Shown here: one piece after another, positions 1-9,487 of the stretch | Numbering within the stretch: the stretch's first letter is position 1 | Layout: each line of letters begins with the position of its first letter | Assembly: GCA_030063045.1 (NCBI GenBank) | Contig: JAQSEB010000175.1 | Location: 434,001-498,000 of the forward strand | Source of the DNA: Pratylenchus scribneri | Lineage: Eukaryota > Nematoda > Chromadorea > Rhabditida > Pratylenchidae | DNA length: 64,000 bases | Reading direction: 5' to 3' | Position numbers and translations under genes: made by a program | The notes under the pieces: generated by a model | What the model was told of the DNA's origin: nothing | Seen by the model: only the letters and a program-made list of their open reading frames with translations | Database searches by the model: none

Positions 1-82
1 TAAAATGCTATCTTCCAACAAAAAATATTACAATAATTTTCACTTCATTATTTACATTTTCATATTTATTCATGGATAAAAA

Positions 83-643
83 TTAAATAAAAGCATCAAA
101 TTTTGAATTGAAATCAGGGAAAATTAATTTTTTATTGCTGAACATTAACTTGTATGAGGTGTTCAATAACTGATCGAAACATGAACGTGAAGGTGGATAT
201 TTTCTAAGTTTGTCCATAAATTCGACCCATAAGAGTTCATTTTCTTCTTCTACTCCAATAGGAAGCGGGACACATTTTAATAGTCCTTCAAAACGAATCA
301 TAATCGTGCACTTTATGAGCTGATCGGAATAGACTGTCATTTTCAAGATAGCTGCTCGCTCACTATGAATTGTCGGGCTTGTTAAAGTCTATAAACATTA
401 AAATCATCCCGTCTTTCGACAATTAAGAGAATAAACCTTAAATCCCTCAGTGCTGTTTATTTGCCAGAAAAAAAGAATTCGTTCGGCTTTCAAATTCAAA
501 GGTGCCATACAATCTATGGTCAAATTTCCAGGATGAACATTGACAATTGTATGAACAATTTGATCTTCCGAAGTGCTTGGAAAACCGTCAATGTAATGAA
601 TGGACAATGTAGCGAAAAGGAATAAAATTTTGGGGAAGAGCAT
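83..643 (-). CDS. Secreted single Ig-like domain protein beside the Polinton polymerase
   Basis: Two exons (643-437 and 388-83) joined over a 48-bp GT-AG intron give 170 residues in frame. The first ~20 residues are a hydrophobic signal peptide (LFLFATLSI core). The mature part has the layout of one immunoglobulin fold: Cys45 in LTIDC, Trp60 in FFWQ, then a strand ending at Cys96 (LIKC), a 51-residue Cys-Cys spacing with Trp 15 after the first Cys. There are two N-glycosylation sequons (NLT, NST). No membrane anchor follows; the C-terminal half has more Cys and no recognised domain. It lies 174 bp past the polymerase stop on the same strand, so it is probably Polinton cargo, though a host gene at the border is possible. 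The Ig assignment is inference from spacing; a secreted decoy or adhesion role would be speculation. Confidence 0.6.
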
Positions 644-817
644 TTTTTATTACTATTTGGTCGGATAAAAGACTGACTATTCCCTCCCTCCCTCCCTCCC
701 TATCCGTTCGCTTCCTTGCAAAAAAATCGATGAGCGTCCTTTTCTTACAACCTCTTTTAGACACATCCTTTTTTCTTCTCCTTTTATCGAATGAGTATAG
801 ATAAAAACGATTACAAT

Positions 818-3800
818 TTATTGAGGGGTTTGAATAAATCCAAAGTCAAGAACACGATAATCGGAGGGACGAATTATACCTTTTCCTACAAAAGGTTTCC
901 ATATTTTACGGAGGGGTTGAGAGGTAACTTGTGAATTTACAATTGAAGGGCGGAGGAATGTTGGATACAAAACAGAAATTGGAACAATTTCGCCAGTTTG
1001 GGAATAATTCAAAACACGGTTTTTGAATGTTTCATATCGGAGGCCTTGATTTTCGATAACGTCCCAATTGAGTGTCATTCCTCTGATCTTCAAAACATAT
1101 TCAAATTCATCCTCTGCTGCTCCCTCTCTTTGAAGTTTGAGCCCATATTGTTTTGCACCTCCACTCACAACTTCGATGATCCGATGATGAGGGTATTCAT
1201 CCGTGAGACCGCCAAGATGGGGTGATGTTTGCAAAGGATTTGCCCCCTCCGGGTGTGCATAGATCAAAGAATCAGTGTCTGAATTTATCTCTGATGAATT
1301 TTAATTAAAAAAAAAACGTATATTACCAGTGTAGATGAGTGTGCAACCTGGAGATCGTGACACTTTTTGCATGAGACGAAGGAGTATTAGACGGGCACAA
1401 CTTGTAGTCCACAAGGAAATTACTAAAAAATGTTCATTTATTTCGAAAAATATTATTGTCATACCGCAATTGGAACAGTCATGCTCATCCAAAAATTCCT
1501 TCTTTTTTGTGTAGCTGATCAGCATCACCTCAGTTGTTATTTCATCGATTCCCATCAAGTCAATGTCCTTTCGATCCAAATATTCGGCCAATTCTGCCGG
1601 ATCATCCGTGATATGTGTTTGCCAGAGTCCAAAATTTCGAAGTGCAAATCGGCCCCAAAGATTATTGACCATAAGCTTGGCCAATGACCGCTTTCCCTTG
1701 TTTGGATCCATTTTTTCTCTTTCAATTCGTATACCAAAACGATCCCAACATTCTTGAATAAATTTGTCCTCTGCTTCCACATTTCCCGAAATGCTGCTAT
1801 CAAATCCAGATGCGTGAAATTTTTGAGCAAGGAATTCGCGCATATATGGACGGAACAGTTGATTATCCGATTTGATGTATTCCAACACACGTAATACCTT
1901 CGTGACGGTGTATCCTTCTTTGAGTGCTTCATTCAGTTCAATGGAAGTGCAACTGCTGACCCATCCTCGTTGTTGATCGGTGTGGCTGCAACTGTATTCT
2001 TCATCGACTCCTCCTTCCAAATGATCGTGAGCGCATTGGGCACATAAAGGGAAGAGAAGACGGTTGTCGAAATCAAATTTAACGGGCAGCACAGGGATGT
2101 CAATTTCTTTCGGTGGGATGACAAACACTTTGAGCAAAGCCAGAGGGTATGGATTGTCTTCTGGAGCAGTCCAATCCACATTCTCATTCAATGTGTGCAC
2201 ATTTGGGTGACCAACAGGATATCCAATTTTGTCGAACATGTCATCGGCCATGAAATTGACATAAGGATAGAGGCTCGTCACATCCAAATATGAAATCTTC
2301 TCCCCTGGCTGTGCCTGATGGAACAATCGAAGAGGCCCTGTTCTCCCCCCATAGAAGCATTTTCTAATTTCCAATGGTCCACAATCCATGTAGCCTTTGA
2401 ATGCTTCTTGCATTTGTTTATCCTCCTCGAGCATTTGATATATTTGGCATGACCAAAATATTTCCACGGGCACATGACTTCTTATAAATTCCATTCGTGC
2501 TTTATCCATCTCTCTTTGTTTTCCTGCTGTTCTGCCTGTGGGCAACATGCATTGATCATCCGGATAACACTTCTCGCATCCGTGATATGGACATCCGTGT
2601 ATCTCGATCCCTCTCTGTTCATTCTCAATCCATCCATCCAGTTTGAACGGTCCCACTTGCTTCTCTCCTTGTTCAGAATGGGCATTTTGGATCAGCACGT
2701 TGTTCTTTTCAGAGTACCATTGCATGAATTTTAGTGCCAATAAACTTTGGTTTTCTGCCGATTGATATCCTTGCTCGGGAACAAGTGCCAAACAGTCATA
2801 TGGAAGATGATTGAGACGAAAATGACGCATGCAAGCACTGGCAATGGTCATGCATTCTCGTAGTGGGTCCAATCCATCATGTGGTTCAAATGAGGATGCT
2901 CGTTCTGTTGTGAATCCATTTTCGTTGGCAGGTCGCTTAGAAATTTCCAGAAATTCATTGCGAAAAGCCACCATTGCTGCCGTCAAAATTTCAACATCAT
3001 TAACGCAATAGCTGGCTAATGCTTCATCCAAAAAGAATGGCTCATTCCTGTGTTCATTGTACCATTGGTCAAATTTTTTGCGCTTTGCAGGGTCGAAACC
3101 AGCATAGAGATAATCCTCTTTTGGAGGCAAATGAGAAAGTCGCTGCCCATAATTCTCTGGTCTGTTGAAGAGATACGGAAAAAATGGCTTGTCCTGGACA
3201 TCCAGTCCAAAAGCAGAGGGAAGGTCGGCCAATTTCATTTGCATCAGATTATAGCTGTCCCGCCAGATCACATTTGGATTCATTTCATTTCGTGCTTTCA
3301 CTTTCATTTCATACATTTTATTGCCTCGCTTCAACATGCTTGGATTGATGCCTTCTTTGTAGAGTTCTTTGAACACGAAATGCATGTCAAATTTTCCACC
3401 AAAGTGAGAAAAGGCGTAGGTGTCATATCCGATTGGCAAATCATAAAGTATCCATTTGACAAAATCCTTCATTGGTGTTTGGCTGACTTCATGAAAATCC
3501 ACCTCCGTCTCTTCGTATGGTCTTTCGCCAAATGTGATCGTTCGGTTTGGTCCACACACTTCACATTCATCCACAGTGCCTGCTAATTTTTCTTTCCATC
3601 TGCCTGTCTTGATGCATTCACCACAAGTGACTTTGGCCGCAATGAAATTTGCTTCATGCTTCATCTTTTTTATTGGCTCATTTGGGTCAAGCGGTTGATG
3701 TTGAGTCGTTTCCAGATCAAATGCCACAAATCGACAAGGCTTTTCCTTTTTCTTCCTTTTCCCAATTTTCATTGGCCGAATATGACATCTTCTTTCCTTG

Positions 3801-5308
3801 TCATGAAAAGCTCCGCATTTGCCGCAATACCTATAAAAATAAATTAGAATGTTATCATAATCATTTTTAAAAATACCTTTCTCCACATATGTGACCCTTC
3901 CGTCCATCGACCGTATTATTTTTCACATCCCACATAACACCGCATTGTTCACAATATTTGTTGTCTTTGCAATAACCAGACTGAATATGATGCCGATAAC
4001 AGTCATTGTTGTTAAAAGTTTTGAAGCAAAGTTGACATTTTTTCTGGAATCCAGGAAAAGGCTTGCATGGATATGTTGGCCCAACTCTGGAGCAAAGCAG
4101 GCAATGTGATCGGCATTTTGCTGTGTGTCGTCGGCTGCAGCCATACACTTGCTCACAAGAATAGCAATATGGCTGTCCAAAAAGGTTTCCGCCTTTTTGG
4201 ACACCATCAAAATGCTTTGTTTCGCCATTGTAATAAAGGACAATTGGAGTATCAAACTGCTCTGGTCCATGTTTCATCAATGGTTTGTAAAGTCCAGATG
4301 TGCCGAATACAAATCCTAAATAATTAAATTTGTATGCTTATAATCTATGAATTCTGCCTACCTTTGAACACATATCGTCCAGCGTATTCTACATTCCAAC
4401 GGTCTATGACAATGGGAAGAAAATCTTGTGCATCATATTCTCTCAAATTCATTGGTGCTCCAATTGATGCCATCAAAGCATTCGTTTCTTGTTGCAATTG
4501 CCCTCGGGAGCCATGCAATCCGTGAAGATAACATCGGAATTGTTCACGTGTCAAACCTCGCGTAATACGGACCATTGTTGCTTGAAGTGCATAAAAAAGA
4601 CACCGGCCATCATAATGATTATCAATCTGATAAGATCGTAAGTTTATAAAATTAAATCAATCCTACCTTGATCAGGCATTGATCCTTAATCCGATGGTGA
4701 ACTGGGCCTAATTTTCTTTTTGGTTGACCACTGCCTTTTATTGTCCTCTTTTTTGGTAGTGCATTGTAATTTATTGTTGTTATTCGAACGGAAAATGGTT
4801 CGCCCCAAAGCGTCAAGCCTTGTTGTTTTTTACTTTGTGCAACTTTTAAGAATTGATTCAAAATGACATCCACTGTATTGGCGGTCACTGGGCGAATCGG
4901 CGTGAAGATATTGGGATCGAGAAGAATGCTACTGATGTCACATCCCAAATGTGTTGGCTCGTCTGCTTTTGCTTTCGCCTCATCGATGGCATCGTCGATG
5001 CAATATTGAAAAATGCCCGCTAATAAACCTTCGGGTTCCTCTGGTACATCTTTGATTATGAATTTGCTGTCCCATTGCATAGTGGCATATTTTTTGTTGT
5101 ATTTTGAATCTCCTTCGAGCTTTTGAATATATTTTGATGCGTTATTGTTATCATTTTTTGCAGGTGAATGAGGAGGAGAATCCTGTAAGTCCAACAAATC
5201 TTGGATTGTAAAGCGACGAGGTCGTTTTCGTGGTGGAGCATCTTCTTCTTGATCATCGTTTAAATTGTTGCCGAAAAAGGGTTTAGATCGTTTTGTGGGA
5301 TGGTCCAT
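818..5308 (-). CDS. Polinton protein-primed DNA polymerase B (element 1), six exons
   Basis: Replicates the element by protein priming. Exons 5308-4667, 4626-4362, 4315-3877, 3830-1465, 1422-1327 and 1278-818 are separated by five GT-AG introns of 40, 46, 46, 42 and 48 bp; the summed coding length is an exact multiple of three, giving 1422 aa. Order: disordered basic N-terminus; conserved region to ~215; an OTU-like segment with DGRCLFYAL (Cys~223) and KHFDGV (His~337); Cys/His-rich fingers ~345-465; exonuclease motif FDLET (~486), FGGKFD and YCVNDVE; polymerase motif A DVTSLYP (2265-2290), motif B NNLWGRF (~1645-1680), motif C YTDTDS, whose codons are split by the last intron. Introns were placed by consensus sites and alignment to the intronless second copy at 21-25 kb. 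All key residues are present, so the gene looks intact. Confidence 0.93.
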
Positions 5309-5375
5309 TTTTGACAGGAATATTGGGAAAATTGGAAAATGGGATAAAATAGGATGAAATGAATAGAATACTAAT

Positions 5376-5410
5376 TCTTTATATAGTGCCGAGAGTGTAG
5401 GGCGGAGTCA
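5376..5410 (-). promoter_or_regulatory. Core promoter of polymerase gene 1
   Basis: Read on the minus strand, GACTCCGCCC (5409-5400) sits about 15 bp upstream of CTATATAAAG (5386-5377). The ATG at 5308 lies ~70 bp past the TATA box, leaving room for a short leader. The same GC-box plus TATA layout precedes the second polymerase at 20.9-21.0 kb. Function is inferred from motif position only. Confidence 0.5.
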
Positions 5411-5823
5411 AAAAATTTTTAACCAAAATGCTAGGTTTTGTTTATTTAACCTTTTATGCGTATTCCCATCCGGATTAGACCTGATCTTTTAGCAATTTTC
5501 CTAACCCAGATTAGCTTCATTAAAAATGCTGAAGCAGTCATAGCAAAAATGCAACACTTTGTTTGCTTAGCCTTTCATGGCGCTTTCTCAGATCGAATTA
5601 TTGCTTGATTCGGTAGATAGCGACAAAGATTGGAAAAAATGAAATTAGACCTATTTTTAAAGGTCGGTTTGATCCCTTTTTATCTATTAATTTTTGTTTA
5701 CCTAACCTTTTAATTATTTTTCCCATATAAGATTATGCTTCAAATCTTCAAAGTAAAATTCCGAGTTTAAAAATGTAATTCTAAACCTCAACCCAGCAAT
5801 TACTTTAACTAATGTAAATAAAT

Positions 5824-5847
5824 GGGCGTGGTTAGGCCGTATATAAG
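5824..5847 (+). promoter_or_regulatory. CACGCCC-type box and TATA box of the Cys-rich gene
   Basis: GGGCGTGG (5824-5831, reverse CCACGCCC) is followed directly by GTATATAAGC (5839-5848). This TATA box lies inside the longest reading frame, which opens at 5822. If it is used, transcription starts near 5870 and the first usable ATG would be 5906, not 5822 or 5852. Confidence 0.4.
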
Positions 5848-5851
5848 CAAA

Positions 5852-6444
5852 ATGAAAATCAAGCATTTCTTTAAAGCCATCAAAAAAAAAGATCATTCCT
5901 TTTCTATGAATAGTGAAATGAATTTCCTAGCCAAATTATTCGGAAAACTCAAAATTAACGACGACGAGGAAATGCTTGAAGAAACCAATGATGCAGTATG
6001 CCCAATGTCTCCACGTCGATATTTGGAAGGGGATGGACAATATTGTGGCGCAAGCCCTTTAAAAATCTGCAACCATTGTTTGGAAAGTTTGAAACAGGAT
6101 AATCCTGATCAGCAGAAAACACGCACACAGGTAAAATTCGAAATTTTAATGAATAAAAAATTTAATTATAGGGATATCGACGCTTTCGTGAATGCAAGAA
6201 ACATCCCTTCATTAAGGAGCTGAATCAAATGGTAATGAAGGGAGAATATTTGAATTTGGCTGATTTCTATGCTTTTCTCTGCCACAATTTTGACTTCGGA
6301 ACTTGGTGCCGTCAATGCCGAAAGGAAGTCTTGGAAAAGCCACAAGAGGAGACAATCAAGCATGAATGTGAAGCAACATTTCAATACCATTTTGAGCTCT
6401 GTTATCATTGCGATCACATTTTAATGAATACCCTTTTTATGTAG
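5852..6444 (+). CDS. Cys-rich zinc-ribbon-like small protein divergent from the polymerase
   Basis: Exon 1 ends at 6130, exon 2 runs 6172-6444, with a 41-bp GT-AG intron; phase is kept. From the ATG at 5852 the product is 183 aa. It opens with KIKHFFKAIKKK, a basic segment resembling a PIP box that lacks its Gln (compare the gene at 15908), then holds paired cysteines: CNHC, a WCRQC and a CYHC, as expected for zinc-binding ribbons. The frame is also open back to 5822, and the TATA box at 5839 would favour a start at 5906, so the N-terminus is uncertain. It is divergently transcribed from polymerase gene 1. The gene at 19236-19679 occupies the matching place next to polymerase 2 and has a similar Cys-pair and aromatic helix layout. 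Function unknown; a regulatory early protein is a guess. Confidence 0.6.
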
Positions 6445-6548
6445 GAATCCTATATAAAAAAGGTATTCCCCCAGAATTTGATGACCATGATTACCACTTA
6501 ATTTTCTCTATGATTGTAATCATTCCAACCTTTATGCCAACAATAAAT

Positions 6549-7001
6549 TTATGCAATCATTTTATTAACAATTTCACGAACAAATAAATCAGTATCATAT
6601 TTGGAGTCTAATAATTTAAGAAATTGATCATAGGTTGAGCCTTGTGAAATATAATAAATAAAGCAAATACAATAAAGAGCACAAGTATTGCTTAGAGGGG
6701 ATTGATAAGATTGGGAATTCCATCTCGTCTTCGGAAATGCCTTCAAAAATTGTTCTTCGATATTTTCGTTGATTGGAAGGGCAAGGCTATCAAAATAGAG
6801 CACTTCACGATTTAAGCCATAAGCAAATATTGAAATCCAATGGGAACCTTTTTTATTGTGAGGATCTAGGTTGACCACAAATGCCGCAGGATAATTGAGT
6901 GATGGAGGAGAAGGAAGACCATCAGACGGGGAGCATCCGCGGAAATTCTTCTTTGTTACTGGGTTTGCTTCCAATATCTTTGCCACCTGATCGCCTTCCA
7001 T
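6549..7001 (-). CDS. Adenain-like cysteine protease (Polinton maturation protease)
   Basis: A 150-aa protein of the adenovirus-protease (C5/Ulp1-like) family that in Polintons is thought to cleave capsid precursors. The start region carries the family hallmark NPVTKKNFRG...PSDGLP. Catalytic residues can be placed: His54 in GSHW, Asp71 in YFDS, Gln100 in YQSPLS, Cys107 in NTCALYC. Length is somewhat shorter than adenain (~200 aa) but normal for Polintons. The first 80 nt overlap, in another frame, the 3' end of the membrane-protein gene 6922-7452, which suggests tight co-expression. The frame is intact and the ATG at 7001 fits the family N-terminus. Confidence 0.92.
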   Translation of the reverse strand: MEGDQVAKILEANPVTKKNFRGCSPSDGLPSPPSLNYPAAFVVNLDPHNKKGSHWISIFAYGLNREVLYFDSLALPINENIEEQFLKAFPKTRWNSQSYQSPLSNTCALYCICFIYYISQGSTYDQFLKLLDSKYDTDLFVREIVNKMIA

Positions 7002-7452
7002 TAATAATGATGGGAAGCTCTAATGCCTCTTCGAATTTTTGCTCTTGCTGCAAATCTTCTGCTCTATTGGGTAGAGAATTTTTGAGCCAAATGATGGATC
7101 TGAGTTGATAGATGACGAGACTAATAATCAGCAACGCATAGAGTGCAAACATTACTCCACAATAAAGGTGTCCATAAATATTTTCTCCATTAGGAGGCGA
7201 ATCCTTGCAAAGATGAATCGAAGGAAATTGGGAAAATGGACCGAGCGGTGAATCGTGCAATTTTTCTTGTTGCATTTTTTGACTTTCTTCTTCTTTTATT
7301 TTTTGCTTTTCTTGTTCTACTTGTCGTTTATATTCTGAATATTCCGGCAGATTTTCGTGTCTAATTGACCCGTCTGTGATTAGAGACTCCATTGTCTGTT
7401 GTTGAACACAAAAAATTGTCAAAATAAATATATAAGGAATCATTTTTATCAA
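6922..7452 (-). CDS. Small type I membrane protein with coiled coil, overlapping the protease
   Basis: 176 aa. Residues 1-18 (IPYIFILTIFCV) form a signal peptide. Residues ~40-68 are charged and Glu/Lys/Gln-rich, likely coiled coil, followed by a Pro/Ser segment with two Cys. A strong membrane segment at ~101-121 (GVMFALYALLIISLVIYQL) precedes a basic, hydrophilic tail. This predicts a virion or infected-cell membrane protein with a luminal or outside coiled coil. I recognise no family. Its 3' end overlaps the protease start by 80 nt, and its promoter-like motifs (7471-7521) overlap the MCP stop. It does not look like a class I or II fusogen, being too short. Confidence 0.65.
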   Translation of the reverse strand: MIKMIPYIFILTIFCVQQQTMESLITDGSIRHENLPEYSEYKRQVEQEKQKIKEEESQKMQQEKLHDSPLGPFSQFPSIHLCKDSPPNGENIYGHLYCGVMFALYALLIISLVIYQLRSIIWLKNSLPNRAEDLQQEQKFEEALELPIIINGRRSGGKDIGSKPSNKEEFPRMLPV

Positions 7453-7470
7453 ATTAAAATTTTACAAATA

Positions 7471-7521
7471 GAATGAATGAATGAATGTGGATATGTAAAT
7501 CAAATGAATGGTTTTTATATG
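7471..7521 (-). promoter_or_regulatory. Putative late promoter of the membrane-protein/protease pair
   Basis: On the minus strand CATATAAAAAC (7521-7511) is followed by a run of CATT repeats (7487-7471) and then the ATG at 7452. The TATA-like box overlaps the last codons of the capsid gene. The same pairing of TATA and CATTCAT recurs before the genes starting at 9373 and 10876. Confidence 0.35.
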
Positions 7522-8831
7522 GTTGTATCGCTCATGACTGTTCGGTACTTGTCCATCATCAAAATCGAATCGAATTCTCCCATCACAATTAGAGTCACGC
7601 CTCCTGCTGGAATCGGAGCGGAAAAATTCATGCTCACCGAAGTTGTACCTGATTTGATCAGATCGAAAACACCGCCCTGATTTTCGCCACTATTGGTCAA
7701 GTTGAATACAAAAATGCAATGCGTCTTTCCATATTGGGCCAAATTTATTCCATTTCCATCCGAAACAGTTCCAAATCCGCAGCTATCTTGCATATCATGG
7801 AATGCTCTTACATATTTTCCCTCACCGAAAGCAAAATCATAGGGGGCCTGAGGATAAGTCCGGCCATTGGCAATGATGCTTACTTCTCTTAAATTGAAAT
7901 GTTGGAAATTGAATGGACTGCGTCCAATATTGCCAATAAAATCCTCATTTGCAACAAGGCCAAGGATAATTCGACGAGGAACTTGATCGTTAAATAGACT
8001 TGCTTGGTAATTGTATCGGCCTTGTGAAATGTGCTGAGATTTCATCATTGTTTTTAGCATCCCATAGCGTGCCGGGGTTGATTCAAGTTTACGCATAATT
8101 GTAAGGGCCAATCCATCAGTTAATGAGAGCTTTTTCACATATAGTTTGCAACTGATAACCTCAAAATGGTATCGTGTACCTGCAGCAGCTCCTGGAGCAA
8201 TAAGCACAAATTTGCTATCATTTGGTAGAATCTCAATGTCGATTTCGCAATGGTTCAAGAGTAAGAGTGGTTGATTAAAGAGGTCAGCATCTAGTTTTGC
8301 AATACATTGCACTGTTTTACTTTGAGCATATTTTGCCTTTCCCTGTGTAAATGCATTCCCTGTCTCCAAATTTTGCCCGTTGTCAAAAATATATCCGGCA
8401 GCCTCCAATTGTGATGTTTTAGCTACGGGTGAAAACGAGAGCTCATGTGTTAGATAGGACTTGTAGGCCATAAGAGAATTTCCATTGAAAATTTCGCGTC
8501 CATTTATCATAATCCGCATATTGTTTATAAATGTCTGACCAATTAATTGTATAGGCGCTACATTGTCTGTTGCCTCCAGATTTACTCTTAACCCATTGTT
8601 ATTTTCTTTCCTGATCCGAAATTCTGTGAATAAGTAGCAATTATTGGGGTCGATGAAATTGTCGCTGCTGTGGATTTTGAAATGGTAAGGTATGTCGGTC
8701 AATGGATTGCTTGTCAAAATTTCAAAAATTTTAGCTGAAGACACGGAAACATTCGTAGGAGGTAGTGAGAAGAAATCTAGTGCATTTGTAACCGAATTTA
8801 CACTATCGGCATCAATTTTATGGAAGGACAT
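7515..8831 (-). CDS. Polinton major capsid protein (hexon-like, double jelly-roll; F54H12.2-like)
   Basis: 438 aa. The N-terminal pattern LDFFSLPPTNVSVSS, then DIPYHFKIHSSDNFIDPNNCYLF and the later IGQTFINNMRIMINGREI and YKSYLTHELSFSP, matches what I know of the nematode F54H12.2-like family, which is the Polinton double-jelly-roll major capsid protein. Length is slightly below the usual 450-650 aa, but both halves and a hydrophobic C-terminus are present and the frame is open throughout. The ATG at 8831 is preceded by an A-rich leader. It lies between the pVI-like gene and the membrane-protein/protease pair, the normal morphogenesis block. The protein would assemble into an icosahedral shell around the element's DNA. 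Confidence 0.9.
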   Translation of the reverse strand: MSFHKIDADSVNSVTNALDFFSLPPTNVSVSSAKIFEILTSNPLTDIPYHFKIHSSDNFIDPNNCYLFTEFRIRKENNNGLRVNLEATDNVAPIQLIGQTFINNMRIMINGREIFNGNSLMAYKSYLTHELSFSPVAKTSQLEAAGYIFDNGQNLETGNAFTQGKAKYAQSKTVQCIAKLDADLFNQPLLLLNHCEIDIEILPNDSKFVLIAPGAAAGTRYHFEVISCKLYVKKLSLTDGLALTIMRKLESTPARYGMLKTMMKSQHISQGRYNYQASLFNDQVPRRIILGLVANEDFIGNIGRSPFNFQHFNLREVSIIANGRTYPQAPYDFAFGEGKYVRAFHDMQDSCGFGTVSDGNGINLAQYGKTHCIFVFNLTNSGENQGGVFDLIKSGTTSVSMNFSAPIPAGGVTLIVMGEFDSILMMDKYRTVMSDTTI

Positions 8832-8866
8832 TTTTTTTTTTTATTTTTTTATTTGAATAAATTAAT

Positions 8867-9373
8867 TTAATAGAGTCCAAATGCGTCCGAGCGAAGTTTT
8901 TTTTTAGAATGAGCAATAGGTTTTGTGATGGATTGACCAATGACTATTTGATGATTTGATGCAGGTGCTCGTTTTGGAAGTCTTTTTATAGTCCGGCGCC
9001 TGCGTCCGCCTCCAAACTGTTTTGGGAAACCGCCTTTGTCTAATACATTGTCAACACCCTTCTTTCCTTCACTCACTACGGCTTGTTTTAGACCTTCTCC
9101 TTGGTTTACTTTTTCCAGAACTCTTCTGCCAGTGTCTAAAGCTTCCTCAGAGACTGTGGTCCCAACTTTTTTCAAAACGGGTAAGAAGAAACGCCATAGA
9201 CCACGTAAAATATTACCAATTCCCGCTCCGCCTTGAATGCCATAACCTCGTTGAAAGACGGGTGTTCCGCGGAAATATGGATATGGATTTTCATAATTGT
9301 CGCTGGCTCCGCTGCCGGTTTGAATAAAATCATCATAGGCGATTTGGTTAACATCAAATACTACATGAACCAT
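8867..9373 (-). CDS. Polinton pVI-like minor virion protein
   Basis: 168 aa. Residues ~33-75 carry FRGTPVFQRGYGIQGGAGIG, then an amphipathic hydrophobic segment (LRGLWRFFLPVLKKVG), followed by an Ala/Gly/Lys part and a strongly basic GGGRRRRTIKRLPKR region near 122-136. This layout recurs next to the capsid gene in Polintons and resembles adenovirus pVI/pX-class core or membrane-lytic proteins. The match is by architecture, not by a catalytic motif. The ORF is intact, is 35 bp upstream of the MCP start on the same strand, and has its own TATA/CATTCAT promoter signature at 9429-9470. Confidence 0.7.
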   Translation of the reverse strand: MVHVVFDVNQIAYDDFIQTGSGASDNYENPYPYFRGTPVFQRGYGIQGGAGIGNILRGLWRFFLPVLKKVGTTVSEEALDTGRRVLEKVNQGEGLKQAVVSEGKKGVDNVLDKGGFPKQFGGGRRRRTIKRLPKRAPASNHQIVIGQSITKPIAHSKKKLRSDAFGLY

Positions 9374-9428
9374 TTTTGGTGAAATATTTATTCTTTTTTT
9401 TTAAATTGACAATATTTATGATTTGTGT

Positions 9429-9470
9429 ATGAATGATGATAGGATATAATTTATTTTAGGGGTTTATATA
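9429..9470 (-). promoter_or_regulatory. Putative late promoter of the pVI-like gene
   Basis: Minus strand: TATATAAA (9470-9463) then CATTCAT (9435-9429), then AGAATAAATATTT about 10 bp before the ATG at 9373. AGAATAAATATTT recurs just before the penton-like gene at 10876, which argues for a shared element of the late transcription units. Confidence 0.4.
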
Positions 9471-9487
9471 GTCAAATTTTTTATTGC

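Noticed and set aside
660..800. CCCTCCCTCCCTCCCT tract as a Polinton terminal repeat or G-quadruplex origin
   Set aside because: No inverted partner at the right side and no target duplication found; simple pyrimidine tract.
5056..5256. 66-codon minus-strand ORF in polymerase exon 1
   Set aside because: Shadow frame of the polymerase gene.
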